DNA of 64,000 nucleotides from UBA11222 sp030652895 (lineage in GTDB: Bacteria; Pseudomonadota; Alphaproteobacteria; UBA11222), in NCBI GenBank assembly GCA_038318895.1, contig JBBQCS010000001.1, positions 1 through 64,000 of the forward strand. The letters run 5' to 3'. This document shows positions 8,062-16,460 of the stretch, piece by piece. The notes below the pieces were generated by a model. It did no database searches. It saw only the letters and a program-made list of their open reading frames with translations, and was not told the DNA's origin. The stretch's first letter is position 1, and every line of letters begins with the position of its first letter. The position numbers and the translations under genes were made by a program.

Positions 8062-10008
8062 ATGACCACAGATTCAAAAACGTCCGCCATTGGTGCACTG
8101 ATCGCGCAGCGTATCAGCCGCCGCATGGTGCTTGGTGGCGTGGTTACGGCAACGGCTTTTGCTGGAACGAGCAGTTTATCATGGCGCGGCGCCTATGCGC
8201 AGGGTGCGTCGAGTCTGGCGTTTGAAGAACTGGCGCGCGGCCTTGACACGGATTTTCATGTGGCGCGCGCGCATACTGCGCAGGTGCTGATCCGTTGGGG
8301 TGATCCGGTTTATCCCGACGCGCCAGCCTTTGACCCGGCGGGGCAGACCGCAGCGGCGCAAGAGCGGCAATTTGGTTTCAATAATGACTTTGTAGCCTTC
8401 ATGCCATTACCGCCATTTTCCAAAAAATCCAATGCTGGCCTGCTCTGCGTCAATCATGAATTCACCAATGCGCGGATGATGTTTCCGGGGCTTACATTGG
8501 CGATGCAGGCGAAACTTGAAGGCGTGGTTGGCGTCACCGCACAGGCGCTGTTTGGACAAATGCCGGACTTAACCCGTGAACAGGTGGACATCGAAATGGC
8601 GGCGCATGGTCACTCTGTGGTGGAAATCAGATTTCAAAAGGGCGAATGGAAGGTAATTACGGACAGTCCGTTTAACCGGCGCCTTAGCATGTTATCCACC
8701 CCCATGCGGCTGTCTGGCCCGGCGGCAGGTCATGCGCGGCTTAAAACTTCCGCCGATCCAGAAGGCGCCACGGTTATCGGTACGCTGAATAATTGCGCGG
8801 GCGGCGTCACGCCCTGGGGTACGGTGCTGATCGCCGAGGAAAACTTTAACTTCTATTTTTCCGGCGATCCTTCCGCCAGCAGCGAAGCGGATAATCACGC
8901 CCGCTATGGCGTTACTGGCGAAGCGCGCTTTCAATGGGCGCGGTTTCATGAACGCTTTAATCTTGAAAAAGAACCCAATGAACCTAACCGGTTTGGCTGG
9001 GTGGTGGAGCTTGACCCCTATAATTCCAGGGCGGTTCCGGTTAAACGCACAGCGCTGGGCCGGTTCAAGCATGAGGCCGCAACCACTGCCGTCGCGCCTG
9101 ACGGGCGGGTGGTGGTTTATTCTGGTGATGATGAACGTTTCCAGCATGTTTATCGCTATGTCAGCAATGGCAGGTTTGATGCAAAAAACCGTCAGGCCAA
9201 TCTGACCCTGCTGGATGACGGCGTATTGTCGGTCGCGAGGTTCGAGGCCGATGGCCGCCTGGTCTGGATGCCTCTGGTTTGGGGGGCGGGGCCACTGACA
9301 CAGGAAAATGGGTTTGGCAGTCAGGCCGATGTGCTGATCGAAACCCGGCGCGCCGCTGAACTGTTGGGCGCCACAAAAATGGACCGCCCGGAAGACATTG
9401 AGACAAATCCGGTCAATGGCCGTGTCTATCTGGTGCTGACCAACAATGATAAACGCAAGGATGCGCAAACGGACGCCGCCAACCCGCGCGCGAACAACGC
9501 CTTTGGGCATATACTGGAACTGGCCCCGCCGGTTGTGCGAGGACAGACATCGGACCATGCGGCCGATGAATTTCGCTGGGATATTTTTCTGCTGGCGGGG
9601 GATCCGTCCGATGTGAATGCTGGCGCGCGCTATCATCCGCAAACCAGCAAGGATGGCTGGCTGACCACGCCTGACAATATCGCCTTTGACAGCCGTGGGC
9701 GCATGTGGATCGCCACCGATGGCGCCAACGACAACGGGTTTGCAGATGGAATCTGGGCCACCGACGTGGAAGGGCCAGGCAGGGCGCTGACCCGGCATTT
9801 TCTGGATGTGCCGCGTGGGGCGGAAATGTGCGGTCCGTGCTTTACCCCCGACGATGCGACACTGTTTGTCGCCGTGCAGCACCCGGGACAGGAAGCGGGT
9901 TCGACATTCGATGCGCCCTCAACCCGCTGGCCGGATTTTGATGACACCATGCCGCCGCGCCCGGCAGTTGTCGCTATCACCGCCAAAGGCAAAACCATCG
10001 TCGGATAA
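8062..10008 (+). CDS. PhoX-family (DUF839) secreted phosphatase, Tat substrate
   Basis: 648-residue protein of the PhoX/DUF839 family, calcium- and iron-dependent alkaline phosphatases found in the periplasm. The N-terminus has a twin-arginine signal: ISRRMVLGG followed by a hydrophobic stretch and an AYAQG cleavage region near residues 45-50. Family landmarks include LLCVNHEFTNARMMFPG near residue 130 and a late DGANDNGFADGIW segment. A six-bladed propeller binding Ca2+ and Fe3+ is known for the family. The gene is monocistronic, with GGGAG before the ATG and a TATAGT-like -10 element near 8018. No convincing Pho box was seen, so phosphate control is not shown. Some DUF839 proteins have unknown activity. 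Confidence 0.88.
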   Translation: MTTDSKTSAIGALIAQRISRRMVLGGVVTATAFAGTSSLSWRGAYAQGASSLAFEELARGLDTDFHVARAHTAQVLIRWGDPVYPDAPAFDPAGQTAAAQERQFGFNNDFVAFMPLPPFSKKSNAGLLCVNHEFTNARMMFPGLTLAMQAKLEGVVGVTAQALFGQMPDLTREQVDIEMAAHGHSVVEIRFQKGEWKVITDSPFNRRLSMLSTPMRLSGPAAGHARLKTSADPEGATVIGTLNNCAGGVTPWGTVLIAEENFNFYFSGDPSASSEADNHARYGVTGEARFQWARFHERFNLEKEPNEPNRFGWVVELDPYNSRAVPVKRTALGRFKHEAATTAVAPDGRVVVYSGDDERFQHVYRYVSNGRFDAKNRQANLTLLDDGVLSVARFEADGRLVWMPLVWGAGPLTQENGFGSQADVLIETRRAAELLGATKMDRPEDIETNPVNGRVYLVLTNNDKRKDAQTDAANPRANNAFGHILELAPPVVRGQTSDHAADEFRWDIFLLAGDPSDVNAGARYHPQTSKDGWLTTPDNIAFDSRGRMWIATDGANDNGFADGIWATDVEGPGRALTRHFLDVPRGAEMCGPCFTPDDATLFVAVQHPGQEAGSTFDAPSTRWPDFDDTMPPRPAVVAITAKGKTIVG

Positions 10009-10085
10009 TCCAGGCATCCATAGCGCCGGTCATTGACCCGCCCCTTTAGTGGCTGTAAGCAACGCAGCAACAAGGACCGGACAAA

Positions 10086-10994
10086 ATGAACAGGCCGCCG
10101 CCGCACGATCACGCGCACCCGGACCCCGCATCCTCAAAAGACAGCGGTAATGAGCGGCGTGTCCTGCAGGCATTGCTGCTAACCGCAGGATTTATGGTAG
10201 TCGAGGCGGCGGGCGGCCTGTGGTCCGGCTCTCTGGCGTTGCTGGCGGATGCGGCGCATATGCTGACAGATGCAGCGGCGCTGGCGTTGGCGTGGCTGGC
10301 GTTCCGCGTGGCCAGACGTCCTGCCGATGCGCGCCGCTCCTATGGGTATCACCGGTTTCAGGTGCTGGCGGCTTTCATCAACAGCTTTGCGATGATTGCA
10401 CTTGCGGGATGGATTGCGGTCGAGGCGGTTCTGCGCCTTGCGGACCCGGTACAGGTGCTGGCTGGGCCTATGATGATTATTGCGGTTGTTGGCCTTGCGG
10501 TTAACCTGGGCAGCTTTGCGCTGCTGCATTCGGGAGACCGGGAAAATTTGAATATGCGCGGCGCGGCGTTGCATGTAATGGGGGATATTCTGGGGTCGCT
10601 CGCCGCCATCATCGCGGCGGTCATTATCATATATACGGGATGGATGCCGGCGGATCCCATCCTGTCATTGCTTAGCGCGGGAATGATTCTGCGCGGCGCG
10701 GTGATCCTTGTGGGCCGTTCCGCGCACATTTTACTGGAAGGGACGCCCGAGGACTTTGACGGCGCTGCGTTGCGCCGCGGGTTGATGGATGCGCTGCCTG
10801 CGCTTGAAGATGTGCACCATATCCATGCCTGGTCCCTGGGGGACGGCAACACCCTTTTGACCCTGCACGCCACGACAAAACCTGAATCGGACCCGGAACT
10901 GCTGCTTGGGCGGATCAAGGCGGTGCTGTTGCAGCGCTTTGGCATTCGTCACGCCACCGTGCAGATCGAGACCCGCGCCTGCCCGGACCGCTAA
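10086..10994 (+). CDS. Cation diffusion facilitator (CzcD/ZitB-type Zn2+/Co2+ exporter)
   Basis: 302-residue inner-membrane CDF transporter that exports divalent metal (most often Zn2+) against protons. The cytoplasmic N-terminus has His residues (HDHAHPD). Six TM segments span about residues 28-200. The site-A motif in TM2 is LLADAAHMLTDA (Asp and HxxxD), and a second site in TM5 is HVMGDILGS. The C-terminal ferredoxin-like domain has the metal-binding HHIHAWSLGDG. Overall this resembles the CzcD/ZitB subgroup. The gene stands alone; no metal-responsive regulator is adjacent. Confidence 0.92.
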   Translation: MNRPPPHDHAHPDPASSKDSGNERRVLQALLLTAGFMVVEAAGGLWSGSLALLADAAHMLTDAAALALAWLAFRVARRPADARRSYGYHRFQVLAAFINSFAMIALAGWIAVEAVLRLADPVQVLAGPMMIIAVVGLAVNLGSFALLHSGDRENLNMRGAALHVMGDILGSLAAIIAAVIIIYTGWMPADPILSLLSAGMILRGAVILVGRSAHILLEGTPEDFDGAALRRGLMDALPALEDVHHIHAWSLGDGNTLLTLHATTKPESDPELLLGRIKAVLLQRFGIRHATVQIETRACPDR

Positions 10995-11080
10995 CGCGGC
11001 CCCGGCAAACTTCGCGGATGCGCTGCGTGCGCTTATACGCTAGATTTTGTTCCAGATAACAACAATCCGAGGCGGGAAGC

Positions 11081-11488
11081 ATGTCCAAACAGCCCAAATT
11101 CTCACCGGCTCCAACGCCGGAAACCCAGCATTACTGGGATGGAACCAAGCGCGGCGAATTGCTGATCCAGCAATGCGATGCCTGCGCCAGCTATTATTTT
11201 CCGCCCCGCCCGTTCTGCCCCAAATGCGCATCACGCAAAGTCAGCGTGAAAAAGTCCAGCGGCAAGGCCTTCCTGTATAGCTATGTCATCAGCCATCAGT
11301 TGCGCGCCGGTCAGGAGCCGTTCGCCATCGCGGTCGTCGAGTTGGAAGAAGGCCCGCGTATGATGACCAATATCATCGGCTGTCCCCAGACGCCTGAGGC
11401 GCTGCAGCTGGATATGGCCCTCGAAGTAACATTCGAAGAATGGGACGAGAACATCACGCTCCCCAAATTCAAACCTGCCAAATCATAA
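11081..11488 (+). CDS. DUF35 OB-fold protein with zinc ribbon, partner of the thiolase-like protein
   Basis: 135-residue two-domain protein. A rubredoxin-like zinc ribbon (QQCDACASYYFPPRPFCPKC, two CxxC pairs) is followed by an OB fold that probably binds the acyl-CoA tail. DUF35 proteins form complexes with thiolase-fold enzymes: archaeal thiolase/HMG-CoA synthase, and the Ltp2-ChsH2 steroid aldolase. The thiolase-like gene starts 15 bp downstream, which fits such a complex. The protein is not expected to be catalytic alone. ATG at 11081 is preceded by GCGGGAAGC. Confidence 0.9.
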   Translation: MSKQPKFSPAPTPETQHYWDGTKRGELLIQQCDACASYYFPPRPFCPKCASRKVSVKKSSGKAFLYSYVISHQLRAGQEPFAIAVVELEEGPRMMTNIIGCPQTPEALQLDMALEVTFEEWDENITLPKFKPAKS

Positions 11489-11503
11489 GAGGGAGCAAAT
11501 AAT

Positions 11504-12649
11504 ATGAAAAGCAAATCAATCGCCATTGTCGGCGCGGCGGAAACCACCAAGCTGGGTGTTATTCCGGATATGTCGGAAATCATGCTGCATGCGGATGCAG
11601 CCCTGAACGCCCTGGCGGATGCCGGGCTGAAACCATCGGACATTGATGGGGTCGCAACGGCGGGCCTGTGGCCGACCGATCTTGCGTATTATCTGGGCAT
11701 TACACCCACCTGGGCCGATGGCACTTTGGTGGGGGGGTGTTCGTTCATGCTGCATGTGCGCCATGCGGCGGCGGCCATCAATGAAGGGCTGTGCAATACA
11801 GTGCTGATCACCCATGGCGAAAGCGGCCGTTCGCGTATAGGCGCTGCGGGTTTTCCCGGTGGCGGGCGTCAATCCTTGCTGGCGCAGTTTGAGCAACCCT
11901 ATGGAATCATGGGGCCGACCACGATGTTCACCATTCCCGCATTGCGGTATCTGAAAAAATACAATGTGCATCTGGACAAGCTGGCCAATGTCGCCGTGGT
12001 TCAACGCGAATGGGCGGCGAAAAATCCGCGTGCGACCAATCGCGAACTGATCACGCTGAAAGATGTGTATGAGTCGCGGATGATCGCCTGGCCGTTCACC
12101 AAGCTGATGTGCTGTCTGGTGACCGACGGCGGCGGGGCGTTGATCCTGACCACGGCGGAGCGCGCCAAAGATATGCCGCAAAAGCCGGTTTATATTGTGG
12201 GAACCGGCGAAAGCGTCGAAACTCCGCTGGTCAGTCAGATGGAAGATTTCACCACCTCGAAAGCCTTCCGTGTTTCGGGCAAAAAAGCGTTTGAAGAGGC
12301 CGGCATCACCCATGCGGATGTGGATCATCTGATGATCTATGATGCGTTTGCGCATCTGCCGATTTATGGGCTCGAAGATCTGGGCTTTTGCCAACGTGGC
12401 GAGGGCGGTGATTTTATCTGGGAACGCAATACCGCGCCGGGTGGTAAGCTGCCGGTCAACACCAATGGCGGCGGCCTCAGCTATATGCATTCGGGCATGT
12501 ACGGCATGTACGCGTTGCAGGAAAGTGTGCGCCAGGTGCGCGGCACGGCGGCGGCGCAGGTGCCGAATGTCAAACTTTCCATAGCACACGGGGTTGGCGG
12601 CATGTTCGCCGCCAGTGGCACCATCATCATGAGTAATGAGGCTCCGTGA
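11504..12649 (+). CDS. Thiolase-fold enzyme (acetyl-CoA acetyltransferase / SCP2-type or aldolase)
   Basis: 381-residue thiolase-superfamily protein of the lipid-transfer/SCP2-thiolase branch. The usual nucleophile region reads GTLVGGCSFMLHVRHA, not the classical CASG motif. The C-terminal motifs are NTNGGGLSYMHSGMYGM and SIAHGVGGMFAASG. This branch includes true thiolases and retro-aldolases such as Ltp2 that work with a DUF35 partner. The DUF35 gene lies just upstream, and a hydrolase gene overlaps downstream (GTGA). GAGGGAG precedes the start. Whether the enzyme cleaves beta-ketoacyl-CoA or acts as an aldolase cannot be decided from sequence. Confidence 0.85.
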   Translation: MKSKSIAIVGAAETTKLGVIPDMSEIMLHADAALNALADAGLKPSDIDGVATAGLWPTDLAYYLGITPTWADGTLVGGCSFMLHVRHAAAAINEGLCNTVLITHGESGRSRIGAAGFPGGGRQSLLAQFEQPYGIMGPTTMFTIPALRYLKKYNVHLDKLANVAVVQREWAAKNPRATNRELITLKDVYESRMIAWPFTKLMCCLVTDGGGALILTTAERAKDMPQKPVYIVGTGESVETPLVSQMEDFTTSKAFRVSGKKAFEEAGITHADVDHLMIYDAFAHLPIYGLEDLGFCQRGEGGDFIWERNTAPGGKLPVNTNGGGLSYMHSGMYGMYALQESVRQVRGTAAAQVPNVKLSIAHGVGGMFAASGTIIMSNEAP

Positions 12650-13569
12650 CAGAAGAACAGCCGCCGCCGCAGGAAATAAGTTTCACAAGCGGCGGCGAGG
12701 TTTGCCGCGGCTGGCATTTCCTGCCGCAGAGCGACGCCATGACGAAATATAAGCGCGCTCCGTGCGTTGTCCTGGGGCATGGCTTTGGCGGCACCCGCGA
12801 TGCGGGCCTGGTTCCCTATGCGCGGCGCTTCGCGGCGGAAGGGTTTCATGTCGTAATCTTCGACTACCGGCACTTCGGGGTCAGCGATGGCGAGCCGCGG
12901 CAATTGATTTCGATAGAAAAACAGTTGCAGGACTGGGCGGCTGCAGCGGCGTTTGCCCGCGATATGCAAGGCGTAGACCCTTCGCGCGTGGCGATATGGG
13001 GATCGTCATTTTCTGGCGGTCATGTTATCGAGACCGCCTTTTTGGATCGCCGGGTGGCGGCGGTGATTGCGCAATGTCCGGCCCTGGACGGGGTTTCACT
13101 CCTTAAAGCCTATTTGCGGTATGCCGGTATTATCTCGGGAATCAGACTTCTGTGCGCCGGCATTCGCGACAGAGTCCGGGGGCTACTAAGGTGGAAGCCA
13201 ATAACGCTCCCGGTCATTGGGCAGCCGGGAAGTTTGGCTTTTCTTTCAAGTCCGGATTCTGAACCAGGATACTGGGCTATTGCGCCCGCCGGTTGGCGTA
13301 ATGAGATACTGGCGCGTATTGCGCTGGAATTTCCATTCTACCGGCCGATCCGGCATATATACGAGCTCACCTGTCCTCAGTTGCAACAGCATTGCCTGCG
13401 CGATGTTATTGCCCCGCCGCCGCGCCTTGATCTAAGCAGGCAGCCGCGCGGACGCAAAACTATTGTCGTTAAAACCTATGATTGCGGACATTTCGATCTG
13501 TATCAGGGCGAATGGTTCGAAAAATCCCTGGCCGACCAGATCGCGTTTCTGAAAACCGTATTCTCCTGA
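12646..13569 (+). CDS. Alpha/beta hydrolase (dienelactone/acyl-esterase type)
   Basis: 307-residue soluble alpha/beta hydrolase. The oxyanion region is VLGHGFGGTRD near residue 45, the nucleophile elbow is AIWGSSFSGGHV (G-x-S-x-x-G, Ser near 125), and the acid/His come late (DCGHFDLY near 285). It resembles peptidases and acyl hydrolases of the Xaa-Pro/DLH type. The GTG start overlaps the thiolase stop as GTGA, so it belongs to the DUF35-thiolase operon and may act on the same CoA-derived product. The substrate is unknown. Confidence 0.82.
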   Translation: MTEEQPPPQEISFTSGGEVCRGWHFLPQSDAMTKYKRAPCVVLGHGFGGTRDAGLVPYARRFAAEGFHVVIFDYRHFGVSDGEPRQLISIEKQLQDWAAAAAFARDMQGVDPSRVAIWGSSFSGGHVIETAFLDRRVAAVIAQCPALDGVSLLKAYLRYAGIISGIRLLCAGIRDRVRGLLRWKPITLPVIGQPGSLAFLSSPDSEPGYWAIAPAGWRNEILARIALEFPFYRPIRHIYELTCPQLQQHCLRDVIAPPPRLDLSRQPRGRKTIVVKTYDCGHFDLYQGEWFEKSLADQIAFLKTVFS

Positions 13570-13596
13570 AATTATAGTTCCCGAAATATCTGGTTT

Positions 13597-13610
13597 TTGA
13601 TCTGGATCAA
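13597..13610 (+). promoter_or_regulatory. FNR/FixK-type binding site (perfect palindrome)
   Basis: TTGATctggATCAA matches the FNR/Anr/FnrL/FixK consensus TTGAT-N4-ATCAA at every specified base. Its centre is about 70 bp before the ATG of the 40-residue membrane protein at 13674. A class II activated promoter (centre at -41.5) would start transcription near 13645, leaving a leader of about 29 nt that contains the AAGGA ribosome binding site. The next gene is convergent, so the small gene is the only plausible target. Confidence 0.75.
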
Positions 13611-13673
13611 ATATTGCCGCCGCCAGCCGCGCTACCGTCCGGTCTCGAATTTGGCAGACGAAGGACGGGTGAT

Positions 13674-13796
13674 ATGATCAGTGGTGAGTTGTTGTTTTCA
13701 ATATTGGCGATCGCAGGGGTTTCAATATACTGCGCAGTCATGCTGTGGCTGACATTTACATATCATGACAAGCAAAAATTACTGCCGCATGATTGA
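13674..13796 (+). CDS. Small single-pass membrane protein, 40 residues, downstream of an FNR box
   Basis: A 40-residue protein with one hydrophobic segment (LLFSILAIAGVSIYCAVMLW, residues 6-25). The C-terminus is short and hydrophilic (TYHDKQKLLPHD), predicted cytoplasmic or periplasmic. ATG 13674 has AAGGA at 13661-13665. The reading frame is open 60 bases further upstream, but that part is not hydrophobic and has no ribosome binding site. I do not recognise the family. Size and architecture recall small oxidase subunits (CydX, CcoQ), but there is no sequence motif to support this. The perfect FNR site upstream argues that it is real and induced at low oxygen. Confidence 0.55.
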   Translation: MISGELLFSILAIAGVSIYCAVMLWLTFTYHDKQKLLPHD

Positions 13797-13819
13797 AGAA
13801 GTGCGGGCTGTTCGCGCGG

Positions 13820-14215
13820 CTATTTCTTTTCGACGGTTTCAACCGGGTAGCCCGCAGTTTTCCATTCACCAAAACCGCCGCGCATATGCGCTACGGGGCG
13901 AAGCCCCATGTCGTGCGCCGCGCGTCCGGCCAGCGCCGACCGTAAACCCCCAGCGCAGAAGATGATGAATTTCTTGCCCGACTGAAACCGTTCCTTGGCG
14001 TAGGGGCTGTCGGGGTCTATCCAGAATTCCAGCATGCCGCGTGGCACATGCCAGGCGCCCGGGATTGCGCCGTCACGCCACAATTCGCGTACGTCGCGAA
14101 TGTCGACCAGTTCTACATTCGGATCGTCCTTGGCTTTCATCACTTCGGCCACGGTCATTGTTTCGATGACCTCTTCGGCTTCTGCGCAGAGCTGTTTGAC
14201 ACCTTTTGTGACCAT
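13820..14215 (-). CDS. Rhodanese-domain protein (single domain sulfurtransferase)
   Basis: 131-residue single rhodanese domain. The active-site loop is IIFCAGGLRSALA, with the catalytic cysteine carrying persulfide and the following Arg binding anionic sulfur. The N-terminal VELVDIRDVRELWRDGAIPGA is the conserved first motif, and MRGGFGEWKTAGYPV is the C-terminal signature. No signal peptide is present when the start is ATG 14215 (MVTKGVKQL). It could act in sulfur transfer or cyanide detoxification. Convergent with the small FNR-linked gene and divergent from the SGNH gene. Confidence 0.88.
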   Translation of the reverse strand: MVTKGVKQLCAEAEEVIETMTVAEVMKAKDDPNVELVDIRDVRELWRDGAIPGAWHVPRGMLEFWIDPDSPYAKERFQSGKKFIIFCAGGLRSALAGRAAHDMGLRPVAHMRGGFGEWKTAGYPVETVEKK

Positions 14216-14342
14216 GACTGTTAACCCCAGATGACTGAGTGGTAGGTGGGCCATTTTACACATTACGCGGTAGAAATCTATTATTTACGGGATCTGGATT
14301 GATGCATAGGGTGCTGGCGCGGGATCGCACTGGAGAAGTCGA

Positions 14343-15395
14343 ATGAGACAAGTTGCAAAAATTGCCGGGATTAACCTGTTGGTCATAGTAATAATATTGC
14401 TTATGGGTGAAGGGATCGCGCGCTATTCGGTTCGCTACAATCCATCTTATTATACCAGCGTCAACGCTACCGATGCGGTAATTGAGTATCCCTATGGGAT
14501 TATCAAGCGCAATTCGCAGGGGCACCCCGACGACGAGTTCGATCTAGCTGATCCGCGGCCGCGTATCGCCTATGTTGGCGATTCGGTCACCATGGGTGTC
14601 GGCGCCGGGCACGGCTATCGATTTTCCGACATTCTGGAACAACGTTTTCCACAATATCAGCACATGACGCTGGCAAGCATCGGAGACAGTTTCGACAGTA
14701 AGAAATATATGGACGGGCGTGTGGCCGTCGCGAAAGAGCTGGGTACGTCCCAATTTATTTATTTTTATAATTTGAACGACACCTTGCCAACAGTTACCGC
14801 AGGCGCTGGCGACCCGGCAATGGTGCGAGGGTCACCATTGGCGCGGACCATCAATTTTGTAAAAATGCGGACCGAGTTTCTCCGTAACAAAAGCTATTTG
14901 TTTAATTGGGTGCGGTTCAAGGGGCGTAATGCGCTCGCCCGATTTGGCGTTGGATATCGCGGCGAGCCAAGTTATGAATTATTTCCAGAGCAGAACGCCG
15001 CTGTGTTGGATGACGTGGCGGAGCGAATAAACTATCTTGCCGCGAAGCTGGAAAAGGAAGGTATCGCCTTTACACTGGTGCTGTTGCCCTACGAGATGCA
15101 AATTTCAAAGGACGCGGCGGATACATACTCCAGGCTTGGCATAAAATGGGACGACGGGTTTATCGCTGGCAACACCCAGGACGAAATCAGGGCGCGGCTG
15201 GATCCGGGTATTATCGTGTTCGATGCGCGCGACGCTTTCGTCCAGGCCCCGCAAGATCGTTTGAATATCAAAACCGGCCAATATTTTGTCTATAACAAGG
15301 GCGATTCGCTGGATTGGAACCATCCAAACCGGGAAGGACACGCGCTGATCGCCAATTTTCTGCAGCGCGAGGAGCTGTTTCGCCAACTGCAATGA
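14343..15395 (+). CDS. Membrane-anchored SGNH/GDSL hydrolase-like protein
   Basis: 350-residue protein with one N-terminal TM segment (residues about 5-22) and a periplasmic SGNH hydrolase domain. Block I is YVGDSVTMGVGAG (GDS with the nucleophile Ser), and a late DWNHPNREGHALI supplies the Asp and His of the triad. Such anchored SGNH proteins often add or remove acyl groups on surface polysaccharides. No acyltransferase (AcyltransferaseX/MBOAT) lies next to it. A+T content looks a little higher than in its neighbours. The substrate is unknown. Confidence 0.8.
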   Translation: MRQVAKIAGINLLVIVIILLMGEGIARYSVRYNPSYYTSVNATDAVIEYPYGIIKRNSQGHPDDEFDLADPRPRIAYVGDSVTMGVGAGHGYRFSDILEQRFPQYQHMTLASIGDSFDSKKYMDGRVAVAKELGTSQFIYFYNLNDTLPTVTAGAGDPAMVRGSPLARTINFVKMRTEFLRNKSYLFNWVRFKGRNALARFGVGYRGEPSYELFPEQNAAVLDDVAERINYLAAKLEKEGIAFTLVLLPYEMQISKDAADTYSRLGIKWDDGFIAGNTQDEIRARLDPGIIVFDARDAFVQAPQDRLNIKTGQYFVYNKGDSLDWNHPNREGHALIANFLQREELFRQLQ

Positions 15396-15446
15396 GAGCG
15401 GTTACTGCTTGTTTCAATTAGCCGGATTATGCGTTAAACACCGCGC

Positions 15447-16379
15447 ATGACATCCATATCCAGTGCTGACAGGCCCCCGCCCCAGCCGATTTCCAGGAAT
15501 CTTAAAGGCATGTTGCTGATGCTCCTTTCAGGAGTGGCGGTAGCATGTATGTCGGGGGTGATCGTGCATCTGGTCAAGACCCAGCATCCGTTTGAGGTGG
15601 CGTTTTTCCGCAATATATTGGGGTTGATTTTGTTGCTGCCGCTGCTGGCTGGCAAGGGGGGTATGGCGCATTTGCGTACGGGCCGGCTGGGGCCGCTGGT
15701 GTGGCGCGGGATGCTAAGCGCCATTTCCATGATGTGCTATTTTTATGGCGTGGGGCTAATTCCGCTGGCCGAGGTAACCGCGCTGTCGTTTGTGGGGCCG
15801 CTGTTTGCAACGGTTATCGCCGTGCTTGTGCTGGGGGAACGCATTCGCCTGCGGCGCACTGTGGCTCTGGTTGTGGGTTTCTCCGGCGCATTGATCATTC
15901 TGCGTCCCGGGTTCCATGAGATCGGCCTGGGTACACTGCTGATCTTTGGGTCAGCGGCGTCATGGTCAATCTCAATGATCATCATCAAAGTACTGACCAA
16001 GACAGAATCCGCCTTGACGCAAAGTATTTATACTCTGGTCATGCTGACCCCGATTACCGGCCTTGCGGCCTTGCCGTATTGGCAAACGCCCAATCTGGAG
16101 GAATTTGGCTGGATGATCGTGATGGCGGCATTGGGAACCGGCGCACAACTGGCTTTTACCGAAGCCTTCAAACTGTCAGATTTGACCGCATTGTTGCCGC
16201 TTGATTTCACCAAGCTGATCTGGGCCGCCATGGTGGGGTATCTGTTTTTCGCCCAGACACCGGACATCTGGGTGTTTATTGGGGGCGCGGTGATTTTCGC
16301 CTCGACGACCTATATTGCGTTGCGTGAAGCGCAGATTAAAAGAAAAGCTATGGCCGAAGTCCCGGAACTGCCGGTCTAA
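15447..16379 (+). CDS. EamA/DMT-superfamily transporter
   Basis: 310-residue inner-membrane protein with about ten TM helices arranged as two EamA repeats. The repeats are marked by AEVTALSFVGPLFATVIAVLVLGE in the first half and LTALLPLDFTKLIWAAMVGY in the second half. Members export metabolites such as amino acids, nucleosides or S-adenosylmethionine. The sequence does not identify the substrate. It lies alone between the SGNH gene and the acyl-CoA cluster. Confidence 0.88.
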   Translation: MTSISSADRPPPQPISRNLKGMLLMLLSGVAVACMSGVIVHLVKTQHPFEVAFFRNILGLILLLPLLAGKGGMAHLRTGRLGPLVWRGMLSAISMMCYFYGVGLIPLAEVTALSFVGPLFATVIAVLVLGERIRLRRTVALVVGFSGALIILRPGFHEIGLGTLLIFGSAASWSISMIIIKVLTKTESALTQSIYTLVMLTPITGLAALPYWQTPNLEEFGWMIVMAALGTGAQLAFTEAFKLSDLTALLPLDFTKLIWAAMVGYLFFAQTPDIWVFIGGAVIFASTTYIALREAQIKRKAMAEVPELPV

Positions 16380-16460
16380 ATCGGGGTTCACTATCGCATC
16401 ATTGTAAGCTTATAAAATACCTGGATAACGCTATATAGCCTTGAGGGGAGCCGATCAGAC

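Noticed and set aside
8692..9882. 396-codon minus-strand open frame inside the PhoX-type gene
   Set aside because: It lies wholly antisense to a recognisable Tat-exported phosphatase, has no family motif, and such long shadows are common at this G+C.
11516..12589. 357-codon minus-strand open frame opposite the thiolase-like gene
   Set aside because: Antisense to a clear thiolase-fold protein; composition is His/Arg/Gln-rich without domain signals.
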